NCBI GenBank assembly: GCA_029253585.1
Contig: JAQWZF010000031.1
Coordinates: forward strand, 1-64,000
DNA: 64,000 bases
Source of the DNA: Gammaproteobacteria bacterium
Lineage (GTDB): Bacteria; Pseudomonadota; Gammaproteobacteria; Pseudomonadales; Pseudohongiellaceae
Direction of reading: 5' to 3'
Part shown: positions 8,657 through 18,264 of the stretch, piece by piece
Layout: each line of letters begins with the position of its first letter
Position numbering within the stretch: the stretch's first letter is position 1
Notes under the pieces: generated by a model
The model's input: only the letters and a program-made list of their open reading frames with translations
What the model was told of the DNA's origin: nothing
Database searches by the model: none
Position numbers and translations under genes: made by a program

Positions 8657-9574
8657 CTATAATTTGATGAAGGCCAGAGCGTAGTTGCCGTTTAGTGGAA
8701 TAACCAGCTGCTTTTGGACAGAGTCATAACACATGGAAGCGGCGCTAGGGATGCCGGAAGCTATTATCTGGGCTTCCTGGCCCGGACGAATACGAGAAAC
8801 ACTGCCGAAGCGCACACTGCTCACATATTTGGTGCCGTCTTCTGTTACAACAATGCCATCGTTGCCGCCCTCTACTGCGTGCTCGGTGCGGATAACCTCG
8901 CCATCGGGGTTAAACGTGATGACAGCGTTGTCACCCACGTTGACGACGACTATATTTCCTTCTCTATCTATAGCCACACCGTTAGGAGCGGCAAGCGGGG
9001 CGCCGTCCGCAAAGGTTGAGACTTCGCCATTGGCTGTAACCTTGTAGATTCTTTCTGGCGATCGGGTGTTGGACGCATAGATAGTGCCGTCATCCGCAAC
9101 GGCGATACCGTTAAGAATTGTCGAGCCTGGAATCGCAACAGCGTTCAGTGGTTGCCCAGACGCTAGATCAAAGGATCGAACATAACCAACATCGACGGTA
9201 TACAGCACGCCATTGCTGATAGCACTTCCGAGAGGGTGATGTAGTTCCAGTCCATCACGCGTTGCGCCAATCCATTTTGGCGTGTGCACGCTGCCGTCGG
9301 GATTTATAAGAGATACGAAGCCGTCGTTCTCAGTTCCGTCGCCTCGGGTTGCATTGTTCATCGCCAGCACAAGGTTCTTGTTAGGATCGAATGTGCAACT
9401 CTCAGAGAAATGGAAACTTCCATAGACCTTTACATTGCTAGACATGGGAACGCGAACACCTTCCTCATTAACAGAGCCTATGGGCTCGCCTGTTGCAAAT
9501 TCTTGTGCAGAGAGCTGAAAGCTAAGACCTGCTAGAATTACCGTGGAAACTAGACTTCGTGAAATAAACTTCAT
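8657..9574 (-). CDS. Secreted SMP-30/NHL-type beta-propeller protein
   Basis: A 305-residue protein with a signal peptide (SLVSTVILAGLSFQLSAQ) and repeating propeller blades. Blade cores of the type ILNGIAVADDGTIYASNT, APNGVAIDREGNIVVVNVG and GNDGIVVTEDGTKYVSSV are the SMP-30/gluconolactonase/NHL pattern. It probably acts in the periplasm, either as a lactonase-like enzyme or a ligand-binding propeller; the sequence does not decide. It is alone on the minus strand with its own terminator and lies close to the downstream end of the permease gene at 9635-10828, so both could be co-transcribed (about 60 bases apart). The ATG at 9574 is preceded by a purine-rich stretch (aaggagaaaaacg on the minus strand), a strong ribosome-binding site. 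Confidence 0.83.
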   Translation of the reverse strand: MKFISRSLVSTVILAGLSFQLSAQEFATGEPIGSVNEEGVRVPMSSNVKVYGSFHFSESCTFDPNKNLVLAMNNATRGDGTENDGFVSLINPDGSVHTPKWIGATRDGLELHHPLGSAISNGVLYTVDVGYVRSFDLASGQPLNAVAIPGSTILNGIAVADDGTIYASNTRSPERIYKVTANGEVSTFADGAPLAAPNGVAIDREGNIVVVNVGDNAVITFNPDGEVIRTEHAVEGGNDGIVVTEDGTKYVSSVRFGSVSRIRPGQEAQIIASGIPSAASMCYDSVQKQLVIPLNGNYALAFIKL

Positions 9575-9634
9575 ATTGCGTTTTTCTCCTTGGATTAGAA
9601 AATAAATAAGATAAATCTTGTGCCGCTCGATGTT

Positions 9635-10828
9635 TCATTTTAAGCCGAAGAGGGGGCGTAGCTTGGTGCCCAGAGAGCTGCCTATGAAAGCCGCAACAAA
9701 CCAGAGCCAGCCGTGGAGGCTAGTCGAGCCTATGCCGCCAAAATAAGCGCCTATGTTACAGCCGTAAGCGATGCGAGCGCCGTAGCCAAGCAGTATCCCA
9801 CCGATAACTGCTGCGATAACGGATTTTAGTGGGATACGAAAACTGGGTGAAAATTTTCCAGCAAGGCCGGCGGCCAGAAGTGCGCCCAACATGATGCCTA
9901 TATTCATAACGGATGTAATATCAGTAAGCACACTCTGCTCTAGAGCATTGCTAAGTCCGGGTCTCTGCCAATAGGCCCAGCCACCAATATCTATACCTAG
10001 AAATACGGCGACCTTTCCGCCCCATAAGGCGAAAGCTGAAGTAACTCCCCATGGGCGCCCCGCCAATAGTAGTGTGGAGACATTCACCGCGGCGAGAGCT
10101 AGCGCTCCGGCTAGCAGTGTCCAGGGGCCGCTCAGGAGTGAGTAGGCGCGGTCTACATCCCGGTCATTCTTCACGCCGCCATGGCGCCTGTGTTCGTATC
10201 TAGTGCTCGCATACCAAATGGCACCGAAAAGTGTCAGGCTGATAATGATTGCCCAGGCCGTGCCGTAGTGCGCAGCGAGCGAGAAGGGGGCCACTCCTGG
10301 CACACCCTGCCATATCTCCCATTGCCAAGTGCCCAAGACAGAGCCGGTAATGAAAGCGGAGAGGGTGACCAGCATGCGCACATTGCCACCGCCCGCTGTA
10401 AATAGGGTGCCGGATGCGCAGCCGCCTCCCAATTGCATGCCTATGCCAAACATAAAGGCCCCGCAGATAACTGCCAGGTTTATGGGTGCAACACTTCCTC
10501 TCAGGCCGGTGCCCCAGAGTTCCCCCTGGGCAATAAGCGGCGTAAAGATCAGCACGGTGACTCCAAGCATGATCATCTGCGCACGCAGGCCTGCTCCGCG
10601 ACCGGTGTTGATTACGTCGCGCCAGGCGGCAGTGAAACCAAAGGCGGCGTGATAGAGGATTATTCCAGCGGCCAGGCCTACTATGAAGAGCGCGCCCTGT
10701 CGCCAGCCGTAGTTGCTGCTGAGATAGGCATACATAGCAAGAGCCAGTAGCCCGCTCATTACGATGCTGCCACGATTATATTGAAACGAGGTCGGTGCTA
10801 GGGCTGGGCTATTAGCTGGTGTGTCCAA
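9635..10828 (-). CDS. YeeE/YedE family sulfur (thiosulfate-type) permease
   Basis: A 397-residue inner-membrane protein with about ten hydrophobic helices. It has the two cysteine-containing glycine-rich motifs of the YeeE/YedE (TsuA) family: GGGCASGTLFTAGGG in the first half and AYGCNIGAYFGGIGST near the C-terminus. In characterised homologues these cysteines relay thiosulfate or a persulfide sulfur through the membrane. Length fits the two-domain form. No TusA/SirA-like (TsuB) or rhodanese gene adjoins it, so the sulfur acceptor is encoded elsewhere. The downstream beta-propeller gene follows after about 60 bases on the same strand. Confidence 0.85.
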   Translation of the reverse strand: MDTPANSPALAPTSFQYNRGSIVMSGLLALAMYAYLSSNYGWRQGALFIVGLAAGIILYHAAFGFTAAWRDVINTGRGAGLRAQMIMLGVTVLIFTPLIAQGELWGTGLRGSVAPINLAVICGAFMFGIGMQLGGGCASGTLFTAGGGNVRMLVTLSAFITGSVLGTWQWEIWQGVPGVAPFSLAAHYGTAWAIIISLTLFGAIWYASTRYEHRRHGGVKNDRDVDRAYSLLSGPWTLLAGALALAAVNVSTLLLAGRPWGVTSAFALWGGKVAVFLGIDIGGWAYWQRPGLSNALEQSVLTDITSVMNIGIMLGALLAAGLAGKFSPSFRIPLKSVIAAVIGGILLGYGARIAYGCNIGAYFGGIGSTSLHGWLWFVAAFIGSSLGTKLRPLFGLK

Positions 10829-11115
10829 GACGGAACCTCATCGTAGTGTTGTTTGTGTTGAAAAGGCTGATGCTGCCTGTTCTTCTAGGGAACGAGTGCT
10901 TCGAAATAGTCTACAGACTTTTGCCCGACTTTCTAGCTTATTTGACTGTAAATTAGAGTCGTAGAGACTAATCGATATTGCTAATTTGTAGGCAAATTAT
11001 AGGAGAAGCCAGCTCGTACATGTGTTACAAATTGTATATGTTTCTGGCTCGTTCATGCTTAATTTTGCTTGAGGATTGACTAGGGCTTATGGCCCTTAAA
11101 AACGGAGAAAATAGA

Positions 11116-11628
11116 ATGAAGATTAGAATTATAGCCCCCTTGTTCGTGCTCATGAGCTCGTTTGTGTTCGCGCAGACGCCACCGCCTGCTAATCCTCAGG
11201 TTGCGACAGACATAAGCGGCGAGCAAGTTCGAGCGTTTATTGATGCGCTGCCACGAGATCGGGTCAGCGACAATCCCATTCGTGTCGTCGAAACGACTGG
11301 CGATATGCGGCTAGGCGTATACGGTGTTTATAGGCCGGCTGGAGTTGCCGGGGACGTCAATGTGCACCTAGTGAATACAACCGAAATCTACTATATGTTA
11401 GAGGGCGCTGCTACTTTAGTCACTGGCGGCACGTTAGTGGAGCCTTATGAGGGAAATCCGAGTTGGCTGCGGGCGAAATCGATCGAAGGCGGCGTAAGTC
11501 GGCGAGTAGTGCCGGGAGACGTCATTATTATTCCAGGGCATACGGCGCACTGGTGGAGTGAAATGGATGGCGAAATAGAGTATCTGATATTTAGACCAGA
11601 CCCTGACAATCGCTTAGAGCTTCAATGA
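11116..11628 (+). CDS. Secreted cupin-domain protein
   Basis: From ATG 11116 (ggag eight bases upstream) the product has 170 residues with a signal peptide (IIAPLFVLMSSFVFAQ). The second half forms a single cupin barrel: NTTEIYYMLEGAATLVTGG (first cupin motif region) and GDVIIIPGHTAHWWSEMDG (second motif with the metal-type histidines HTAHWW). The enzymatic or binding role is unknown; exported single-cupin proteins of this kind are common in marine gammaproteobacteria. A start nine codons upstream (11089) is possible but adds a charged stretch before the signal peptide. Confidence 0.8.
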   Translation: MKIRIIAPLFVLMSSFVFAQTPPPANPQVATDISGEQVRAFIDALPRDRVSDNPIRVVETTGDMRLGVYGVYRPAGVAGDVNVHLVNTTEIYYMLEGAATLVTGGTLVEPYEGNPSWLRAKSIEGGVSRRVVPGDVIIIPGHTAHWWSEMDGEIEYLIFRPDPDNRLELQ

Positions 11629-11665
11629 GAGAAAATTCGGCAGGGGGCTGTTATCGCTGATCAAA

Positions 11666-12699
11666 CTAGCTTTTGGCTACTATTTTGTCGACGTATTGTG
11701 TGATGGCACTCAGGCCCTCGCTTCCGATAGAGGTGAACTCCATGCTGCTGCGATACTTGTCGCCAAACTGCTCGGTGTTGATGATGCGCGCATAGACGTC
11801 TGTCGTTCTAGCACTGAAGAGCTCGAGCGGCAACGCCATCTTTATCTCTGAAGATTTGTTGATTTTAATTGGTGTCTCAACGAGCAAGCCGTGATAGCTG
11901 ATATCGATTACGTGCCATTATATTTTTCGTCGACTACGATTTTCCCAGAAAGATTCTGGAAAACAACGGGCATGCCAACTTTGACGCGCGGGCTCTTTCT
12001 TTCGTCTCTGCGTGGGACTTCCATATTTTTTGATCGATCGATTGCAAACACCTCGTAAAGATCTACCGCATCGCGCGCGCCCTTGACTTCGACTCTGTTC
12101 GGCGACCCGACCTCTACGAAATCTTTGCTTAGTTCGTAGGTGTTTTCGCTGATGAGAATCTGTCCGCGCAGACAGTAAGCTTCGATTCTGGAGGTTAGGT
12201 TCACTTCGTCACCAATGATTGTGTACTCATGGTAGTGATCAGAGCCGGGATCACCAGCGACTACAGAGCCTGTATTTTGAGCTATTCCAACGAACAGGTC
12301 TGGCATGTCAAGAGATCTATTCACATCGTTAAGTTCGCTCATGGCCATTTGCATCTCGACGGCGCAGGCTATGGCGTTCTCGACGTCGGACTCTCGCTCT
12401 TTTGGGAAGCCAAAAACCACTAGGATCGAGTCGCCCATCAACTTGTCGATAGTGCCGCCATACTTGGAAATAATGTTTCCCATGGCATTGAAGTAGCGAT
12501 TCAGCAGGCCCACAACATCGGTTGCAGGATGGGATTCAGGGATACCTGAGAATTCGCGGATATCGGATAGCAGGATGGTAATATTTTTTGTTAGGACGTC
12601 ACGCTCGGGGAAGCCTGCATAGACGAGCAAATCGGAAAGATGTTCCAAGAGGGCAGAGTCGTGCTCTGTAGAATCGTTTAGTAATCGATCATCGCGCAA
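11666..12699 (-). pseudogene. Class III adenylate/guanylate cyclase fused to a PilZ domain, split by a frameshift
   Basis: The first frame (12699-11908) is a class III cyclase: metal aspartates in LLSDIREFS (D46) and KLMGDSILVVFG (D90), and the transition-state pair in GDEVNLTSR (N167, R171). It then enters a PilZ domain with its RxxxR motif (RKSPR, 234-238) and stops after KYNGT. One base short of it, the minus strand continues in another frame as VIDISYHGLLVET down to 11666, supplying the second PilZ motif, DxSxxG, and the rest of the barrel. One missing base near 11911 thus separates the two halves of a c-di-GMP-binding site. The cyclase domain itself is intact and could work without PilZ. 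The TTG start at 12699 is weak: coding-like sequence (KNNATEVSQKILQTLRDD) continues upstream with no usable start codon, so the N-terminus may also be damaged. Confidence 0.78.
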
Positions 12700-12900
12700 G
12701 GTTTGAAGGATTTTCTGTGATACTTCGGTAGCGTTGTTTTTATGCTTGGATATTGCTGGCGGTATGCTCTTACGGTCATGTCTCGGTCAATTGCGTGCAG
12801 TTGACAAACACTATACTGATTGTATGTCCATAGCTATTAGTCTCTCCCTCGCCAAGTCGCCTATCGTGTCTGAGGGCTTAGCGAAGGAGTGACGAGATGC

Positions 12901-14031
12901 CTAGCGTGGCACGTAAGGTCGATCCAGAATAAGCTCAGGGTCTGCATCGAAACGCGGCGTCAACTTCTGTGGTCGGCCGGCTTGGTTGTCTGTGCCATAT
13001 AGATTGCCATCGGAATCGACGGAAAGAGAGTGCATTTCTATCCAGCGATGCGGCCCTTCGACGGGCAGGTTCCAGGTATATCTTCGCGTGCCATCAAGAT
13101 TAAATTGGACAATCTTAGGAGGGTTTAGGTCCGTAACCCAGGCGCTGTCTTCACCTACCAATATATCTAGGGGCATTCCCAGGTCAGGCCATGTGGCTAC
13201 GTGCTCATAGCGTGGGTAATCGCGTGAGCCTGGCGTAGCTGTTTGCTTGAAGTTCTGGATTCTAAGCAGGTCACGGTCTAGCACATATAAGTTGCCCTCC
13301 GGACCCATCGCCAAGGCGTGGACGCTAGCGAACTGACCCGGACCTTCGCCCGTTTCACCAAATTCAGAGCGGTAGCTGCCGTCGGCATTGCGTACGATTA
13401 TGCGATTGTTTCCGCCCAGTCCATCTGCAATCAGAAATTTTCCATCCGGTAAAAAGGCGACATCTTGGGGCTGATTGAAATGGTACTCGTCTTTGGCGGC
13501 AACATTCTTCTCACCCAGAGTCATTAGCAGTTGTGAGCCGTCATTTGAGAACACGTAGATAATGTGGCCGGTTTCGTCTACTAGCCAGAGTCGCTTCTCG
13601 GGATCGTAAGGGCTCATTCGAATCCTGTGTGGCCCGGGACCGTCTGTGCCGGTGAATAGGTGATCCCACTGATCCCAAACTTCTAGTAAATTTCCCTCAC
13701 TATCAATTACATAGATGCAGTTCTGCCAGACGCGACCACGACCGCGAAGCACATTCCAGCCCAGGGAACCTGCAAAACTGGTGTATTCGGGAGGCACTGG
13801 GCTGGGCAGTTGCGTTTCGCCTCGTTGGAGGACGAAGATACGGTCCTTGGACTCTACATAGACGCCAGAGGTACCACCCCAGGACAGCCCATCATCGGCG
13901 AAGGGTTGCATCCAAGTCTCGGTATTAAAGTCATAAGGGCTAGGGCCAATGGGCCCTGAGTCCTGCGCTAGGATCGGTGTGGCCAGTAAATTCAAGAAAA
14001 CTAGGCTAAATAGTGTTTGTCGGATTGGCAT
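12901..14031 (-). CDS. Secreted six-bladed beta-propeller (NHL-repeat) protein
   Basis: Starting at ATG 14031, preceded by AGGAG on the minus strand, the product has 376 residues with a signal peptide (TLFSLVFLNLLATPILAQ). NHL-type blades follow: FNQPQDVAFLPDGKFLIADG, GQFASVHALAMGPEGNLYVL and MHSLSVDSDGNLYGTDNQ. The arrangement resembles the lyase domain of peptidylglycine amidating enzymes and other 6-bladed propellers, but no catalytic assignment is possible. A longer frame from 14100 places the signal peptide internally and is rejected. It stands alone on the minus strand between two broken genes. It is a second secreted propeller within 5 kb but is not closely similar to the one at 8657-9574. 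Confidence 0.82.
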   Translation of the reverse strand: MPIRQTLFSLVFLNLLATPILAQDSGPIGPSPYDFNTETWMQPFADDGLSWGGTSGVYVESKDRIFVLQRGETQLPSPVPPEYTSFAGSLGWNVLRGRGRVWQNCIYVIDSEGNLLEVWDQWDHLFTGTDGPGPHRIRMSPYDPEKRLWLVDETGHIIYVFSNDGSQLLMTLGEKNVAAKDEYHFNQPQDVAFLPDGKFLIADGLGGNNRIIVRNADGSYRSEFGETGEGPGQFASVHALAMGPEGNLYVLDRDLLRIQNFKQTATPGSRDYPRYEHVATWPDLGMPLDILVGEDSAWVTDLNPPKIVQFNLDGTRRYTWNLPVEGPHRWIEMHSLSVDSDGNLYGTDNQAGRPQKLTPRFDADPELILDRPYVPR

Positions 14032-14337
14032 GCTGTGCGGGACTCCTCTAGTGGATATTTTTGTAGTTATCGATTGAGTAGCGAAATCTACCATCTGCAA
14101 TGAAGCAAATGAAGGACTTATTTGCCAGGCAGGCTGATTGTGCTAAGCCAAGAGGATAGGGGTTGAGGTCCAGAAATAATGAGCCCTGCAGCGCAGTGAA
14201 TATTCGACATACAGGGCTTCAAGCGTTAGCATTCCGGCTGCTTCATGTTCGAGCATGGCGACTCGTTTTGCTGCAGCAACATAGGCTTGGTCGCAATTAG
14301 ATTGCTTGCTCGGGATGGCATCCCGCATGGGAACAGT

Positions 14338-15190
14338 ATGGATAATGTGAAGAAGATTCTGAATATCGTTGGAGACGGGATGACGGCAAAGCTGTCGAAT
14401 CTTGTCTCCAAAGCCTGTCTGATGCCAATATGGCCATAGCCAATGAGCGTGCGAGTGGGCGTTCTTGGGACCTTAGCTTGATGGCTGAGCGAGATGCAAT
14501 TTTGCAGCGCTTCGCAAGTAGTATAGAGTCAAAATTCGATGAGCTTACTGAGTCTCGCAGCAAAAAATCAATGTCTTAGATTATGGTTCTCTTAGTTTGG
14601 TTGAAGAGGCTGATCTGGGGGCTATCATTGCCATGGAAGGTATGATCTTCCATGCAAGAAACTGTGATATCGGTGAGTATCTCAGCTTCACAACGCGTCT
14701 CGACACGATGCTCCATGGAACGCGTATCGATGAATCGAATAACCCGATGGACCCCGAGCAGATCGGCGAGGCATTCAAAGAGGCGTTGCGCCCCCTGGGG
14801 ATGACGGCTACCGAGCTTCTTGTCACCTACCGAAAGTTTAATCAGAACGTCTTTCACAAGCTCGAGGACGTGCTGACCGAAGCCAATGGCATTCTAATAG
14901 ACAACAATAAAATGCCAGAGCTGGATATGGCAGCGAGAAGCCGCAGCGAACTACAGAACAAACGCAGCGCCAGGCCCCAGAAAATTGACCCAACGGACCG
15001 AGCATTCACTGCAGAGTCGTCGGTTGTGGAGAGTGGATCGGGCAGCGATCAGCAAATTTTGTCAGTCATGCAGAAGCTCATACACAGGATTTCCGATAAT
15101 TCAGGAGGGCAACAAGCCGAGGGCGCAGTTGCCGGTTCTGCTGCAGCGGCTGTGTCAGGGGGAGCAGAAAGAACAAAAAAATCCATGTAA
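14338..15190 (+). pseudogene. DUF1631 family protein, N-terminal part, with two frameshifts
   Basis: The long intact frame (14597-15190) holds the DUF1631 signature: LVEEADLGAIIAMEGMIF, a LSFTTRLDTML segment, then NNPMDPEQIGEAFKEALRPL and a YRKFNQNVFHKLEDVL stretch, ending in a low-complexity tail. Upstream the matching N-terminus is present in two other frames: NVKKILNIVGDGM to NLVSKA, then (one missing base at 14414-14415) LSDANMAIANERASG through RDAILQRFASSIESKFDEL, then (one missing base near 14577) DYGSLSLVEEADLG. Two single-base insertions would restore one frame from ATG 14338. Full DUF1631 proteins are about 700 residues or more; this one would be about 285, so the C-terminal two-thirds is also absent. 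The family is uncharacterised; the PilZ gene next door suggests a link to c-di-GMP signalling, which is inference. Confidence 0.72.
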
Positions 15191-15427
15191 GAATCCTCCT
15201 TCGCTTTGTTTTGGAATGAAGAGACTGTTTACTGAAGCGTGTCATGTCGCCTACCTTTATTCTGGCTAGACTACGATCTATCCCTATTAATATCTACCAG
15301 CTTCACATTTATGCTCAATGATACTGAAAAGTGTGCGGCAGGTCATAAATTGATCAATAAAAGCCAGGATAAGCGGGTCGTTGGAGTAATGTGATAAGCC
15401 TGTTTAAATCATGTAAAGACTACTTTT

Positions 15428-15736
15428 ATGAGCAATGACAAACGAAATTATCCCCGAGTTGACCTGCGTGGTGAAGCGAATATTCGTCTTGCAGGTATCG
15501 TAAGAAATGGCACGCTGATGAATCTATCTCCTTATGGGATTCAGATTGAGTGTCGCCATCAATTGATCGAACAACTGGCTAGGTTTAAATCAGATTCGGG
15601 CCTGTTTCCCGATTTTGAATTAGAGTTTGCTCTGCCCGCACAGGGGCGGTGCAGTAGGAAAATAAAGTCGACTTGCACTGTTCCCTATTGTCGCCGTCAA
15701 CGACAGGATAGCTACCATCTAGGGCTAAACTTCTAG
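15428..15736 (+). CDS. PilZ domain protein
   Basis: A 102-residue single-domain protein. It starts MSNDKRNYPRVDLRGEA, giving the RxxxR motif (RNYPR), and has NLSPYGIQIEC, which fits the (D/N)xSxxG motif of c-di-GMP-binding PilZ barrels. The last part carries an unusual cysteine-containing strand (RRKIKSTCTVPYCRR-type region) and the expected GLNF end. It probably acts as a small c-di-GMP receptor. Start ATG 15428 lies after a tttt-rich stretch with no strong Shine-Dalgarno. It follows the broken DUF1631 gene after about 240 bases in which I see no gene. Confidence 0.82.
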   Translation: MSNDKRNYPRVDLRGEANIRLAGIVRNGTLMNLSPYGIQIECRHQLIEQLARFKSDSGLFPDFELEFALPAQGRCSRKIKSTCTVPYCRRQRQDSYHLGLNF

Positions 15737-15916
15737 GCTTTGGCTGAACAAGATGAGAAGCAGTTGAATGAGTACCTAAATCACTCTGTCGCTGCCTGAG
15801 ATCGAAAGCTAGCCAAATTGATGTCGAGCGCCAGGCTCTAGCGGCCGCCGGTCTCGCGTGATCAGATTGCCCTGTTGCAGATTTCCATTCTCCCCGATAT
15901 CCATTATCATAGTGGT

Positions 15917-17095
15917 ATGAAAATAGCAGCATCCCTCCTACTGTTAGCCCTTTTAAGTTTCCCAGCTTTCGCTCAAGAACAGTATTTTGAAGACTGGGTA
16001 GCTGAGCTACGAGCTGAAGCTGCCGCACTCGGTATTAGTGAGTCTACCCTCGCGGCTCTGGACGATCTAGAAGCGCCACTTCCCCGGGTCTTGGAGCTCG
16101 ACAGCAGTCAGCCAGAATTCGTGCAGACATTTACCAGATATCTGGGCCTGCGGGTTACTCCCCGGCAGGTAGAGCGTGGTCAGCAGTTATTGCAACAACA
16201 CGCAGTCTTGTTGGAGGAAGTGCGTCAACGTTACGGCGTGCAACCGCAATACCTGGCAGCCTTCTGGGCGATCGAGAGCAACTTTGGCAGCAATACAGGC
16301 GGCTTCTCCGTTCTGCAGGCGCTAGCTACTCTGGCTTATAACCCGCGCAGAGCTGACTTCTTCCGTACGCAGATGCTGACAGCCCTGCAGATCATCGATG
16401 AGGGTCATATTTCTGCGGCGGAGATGAGCGGGTCCTGGGCCGGCGCAATGGGACAATTACAGTTTATGCCTTCGGTATTCAATCTGCATGGCGTAGACGG
16501 CGATGGTGATGGCCGGATTGATATTTGGAACAGTCTTGCGGACATATTTCATTCTGCAGCAAATTTCCTATCTAAGTCAGGTTGGAAGGGTGACGAGCGC
16601 TGGGGACGGGAGGTTCTGCTACCGGAGGATTTTGATTTCTCCCTGGCAGGCACTGGCACGCGTAAACCACTGCAAGAATGGCGCGATATAGGGTTGCGCC
16701 AGACTTCGGGTGCGCCTATCCCCGTGGCAGACATGCAAGCCGCTGTGGTTATTCCAGCCGGTGCGCAGGGTCCAGCCTTTCTTACCTATGACAATTTTAG
16801 AGTGACGCGGGTCTATAACACGCCTGTATTTTATGCACTGACGGTGGGGCATCTGGCAGATAGATTTTCCGGTGGACCAGCAATTCAGCGTATGCCTGAG
16901 AACGAGCAGGCAATGAGCATTGAGCAGGTGCGGGAACTACAGGAATTACTCAACGGTCTCGGTTTCGATTCAGGCGAGCCTGACGGTCGAGTAGGTAGCC
17001 GAACCAGAAGCGCCATTCGAGCGTATCAAGAGCAGCAGGGGTTAAAGATGGACAGTTATCCATCACTATCTCTATTGGAATCCCTGCGCAGCTAA
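15917..17095 (+). CDS. Lytic murein transglycosylase of the MltB type, with peptidoglycan-binding domain
   Basis: From ATG 15917 the product has 392 residues. A signal peptide (IAASLLLLALLSFPAFAQ) without a lipobox implies a soluble periplasmic enzyme rather than a lipoprotein. The SLT_2 domain has catalytic Glu120 in AIESNFGSNTGGFSVLQALATL and the supporting MGQLQFMPS block. The C-terminus (about residues 330-392) is a PG_binding_1 domain with LQELLNGLGFDSGEPDGRVGS and AIRAYQEQQGL. It cleaves glycan strands to 1,6-anhydro-muropeptides during wall remodelling. An in-frame start 14 codons upstream is less likely because it adds residues before the signal peptide. The gene is a single unit, with haem A synthase following after 99 bases. 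Confidence 0.9.
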   Translation: MKIAASLLLLALLSFPAFAQEQYFEDWVAELRAEAAALGISESTLAALDDLEAPLPRVLELDSSQPEFVQTFTRYLGLRVTPRQVERGQQLLQQHAVLLEEVRQRYGVQPQYLAAFWAIESNFGSNTGGFSVLQALATLAYNPRRADFFRTQMLTALQIIDEGHISAAEMSGSWAGAMGQLQFMPSVFNLHGVDGDGDGRIDIWNSLADIFHSAANFLSKSGWKGDERWGREVLLPEDFDFSLAGTGTRKPLQEWRDIGLRQTSGAPIPVADMQAAVVIPAGAQGPAFLTYDNFRVTRVYNTPVFYALTVGHLADRFSGGPAIQRMPENEQAMSIEQVRELQELLNGLGFDSGEPDGRVGSRTRSAIRAYQEQQGLKMDSYPSLSLLESLRS

Positions 17096-17194
17096 TTTTT
17101 TTAACAACGGCTTACTTCAACGATGCCTGGCAAGAGTGGTGTTGTTACTGGAAGCTGTGCAATTCGACAGTCGACAACTCTCTAGCTAACAATT

Positions 17195-18235
17195 ATGAAT
17201 AATGACTCAGACAACCCCGCGCTAAGGCGCTACAGACGTATGGCATGGATTACGATCGCTGCCGTGTATTTCTTAATATTGGTGGGTGCCTCGGTACGTG
17301 CCTCCGGCGCCGGCATGGGCTGTCCGGATTGGCCCACCTGCTTCGGAAGTTGGGTCCCGCCAACAAGCGAGGCGCAACTTCCTGAAAATTACCAGGAGAT
17401 ATACGCAGAACTCGGCTATGCCGATACACGCTTCAACGTAGTAAAAACCTGGACCGAGTACGCCAATAGGTTGGTAGGAGTGAGCATTGGCTTCATGATA
17501 TTTCTAACTGCTCTTTTTTCATGGGCTTGTCGTGAGCATGGCACAAGTATATTCAAGGCCTCAGTAGCCGCATTCTTGATGGTGGGATTTCAAGGATGGC
17601 TCGGATCAAAGGTTGTCGGCTCAAACCTGCAACCGGGCATGATAACGCTGCACATGCTGATGGCGTTGGCCATAGTAGGAACTCTTCTGTATGCGGTCGC
17701 ACAGGCCAGGCGAGGCATTATGGCATCGCAATCTGTTGCGACTATCAGTCCGCGATTTGGGATGTGGCTGTATATTGTATTGGGGCTTACGATTGTGCAG
17801 GTTGCCATGGGCACTCAGGTTCGCGAGATGACGGATTTTATCCGCGAGTCACAGGGTGAAGAGTTGCGTTCTAGCTGGATCGAAGCAATGCCTTGGTTTT
17901 TCTATTTGCATAGAAGTTTTTCGGCGGTTGTACTGTTTGCGAATCTTTGGTTGGCATGGCTTTTGGTTGCCTCATTGGGCTGGCATCACACCCTGAGCAG
18001 GCTCACGCTGGCAATGATAGTGGTAATAGGTACTGCTGTGCTCTCGGGCGCAACCTTGGGTCATCTCGGCATGCCAGCTCTGGTTCAGCCTACGCATCTA
18101 CTCGCCGCATCGCTACTGTTTGGATTGCAGTTTCTAATTTGGATGAGTTATAGACACTCGCGCGATGCGTCTGGCGCTCAGCGGCCAGATTCAAATGATT
18201 CCCCCTTGCTCTCGGGCAATAACGTCACTGCCTAA
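17195..18235 (+). CDS. ctaA: Haem A synthase (CtaA/COX15 family)
   Basis: A 346-residue membrane protein with eight predicted helices in two four-helix halves. GASVRASGAGMGCPDWPTCFG near residue 30 is the family signature, and TWTEYANRLVG, LHMLMALAIVG, YLHRSFSAVV and PTHLLAASLLFG mark the four positions that carry haem-ligand histidines. At the first of these an asparagine (EYANR) stands where Bacillus-type enzymes have histidine; similar substitutions occur in other bacterial lineages. It oxidises haem O to haem A for aa3-type cytochrome oxidase. No ctaB or oxidase genes adjoin. The next gene follows after 29 bases and may be co-transcribed. Confidence 0.88.
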   Translation: MNNDSDNPALRRYRRMAWITIAAVYFLILVGASVRASGAGMGCPDWPTCFGSWVPPTSEAQLPENYQEIYAELGYADTRFNVVKTWTEYANRLVGVSIGFMIFLTALFSWACREHGTSIFKASVAAFLMVGFQGWLGSKVVGSNLQPGMITLHMLMALAIVGTLLYAVAQARRGIMASQSVATISPRFGMWLYIVLGLTIVQVAMGTQVREMTDFIRESQGEELRSSWIEAMPWFFYLHRSFSAVVLFANLWLAWLLVASLGWHHTLSRLTLAMIVVIGTAVLSGATLGHLGMPALVQPTHLLAASLLFGLQFLIWMSYRHSRDASGAQRPDSNDSPLLSGNNVTA

Positions 18236-18264
18236 GCTGCAGCTAAACCGTAGGAAAGTAGTAA

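Noticed and set aside
15585..16028. 147-codon minus-strand frame across PilZ and MltB-like gene boundary
   Set aside because: It runs over two well-supported plus-strand genes and has no ribosome-binding site.
17450..17480. Asparagine in place of the first haem-ligand histidine in CtaA (EYANR)
   Set aside because: Other bacterial lineages seem to carry similar substitutions, so it is not treated as a defect.
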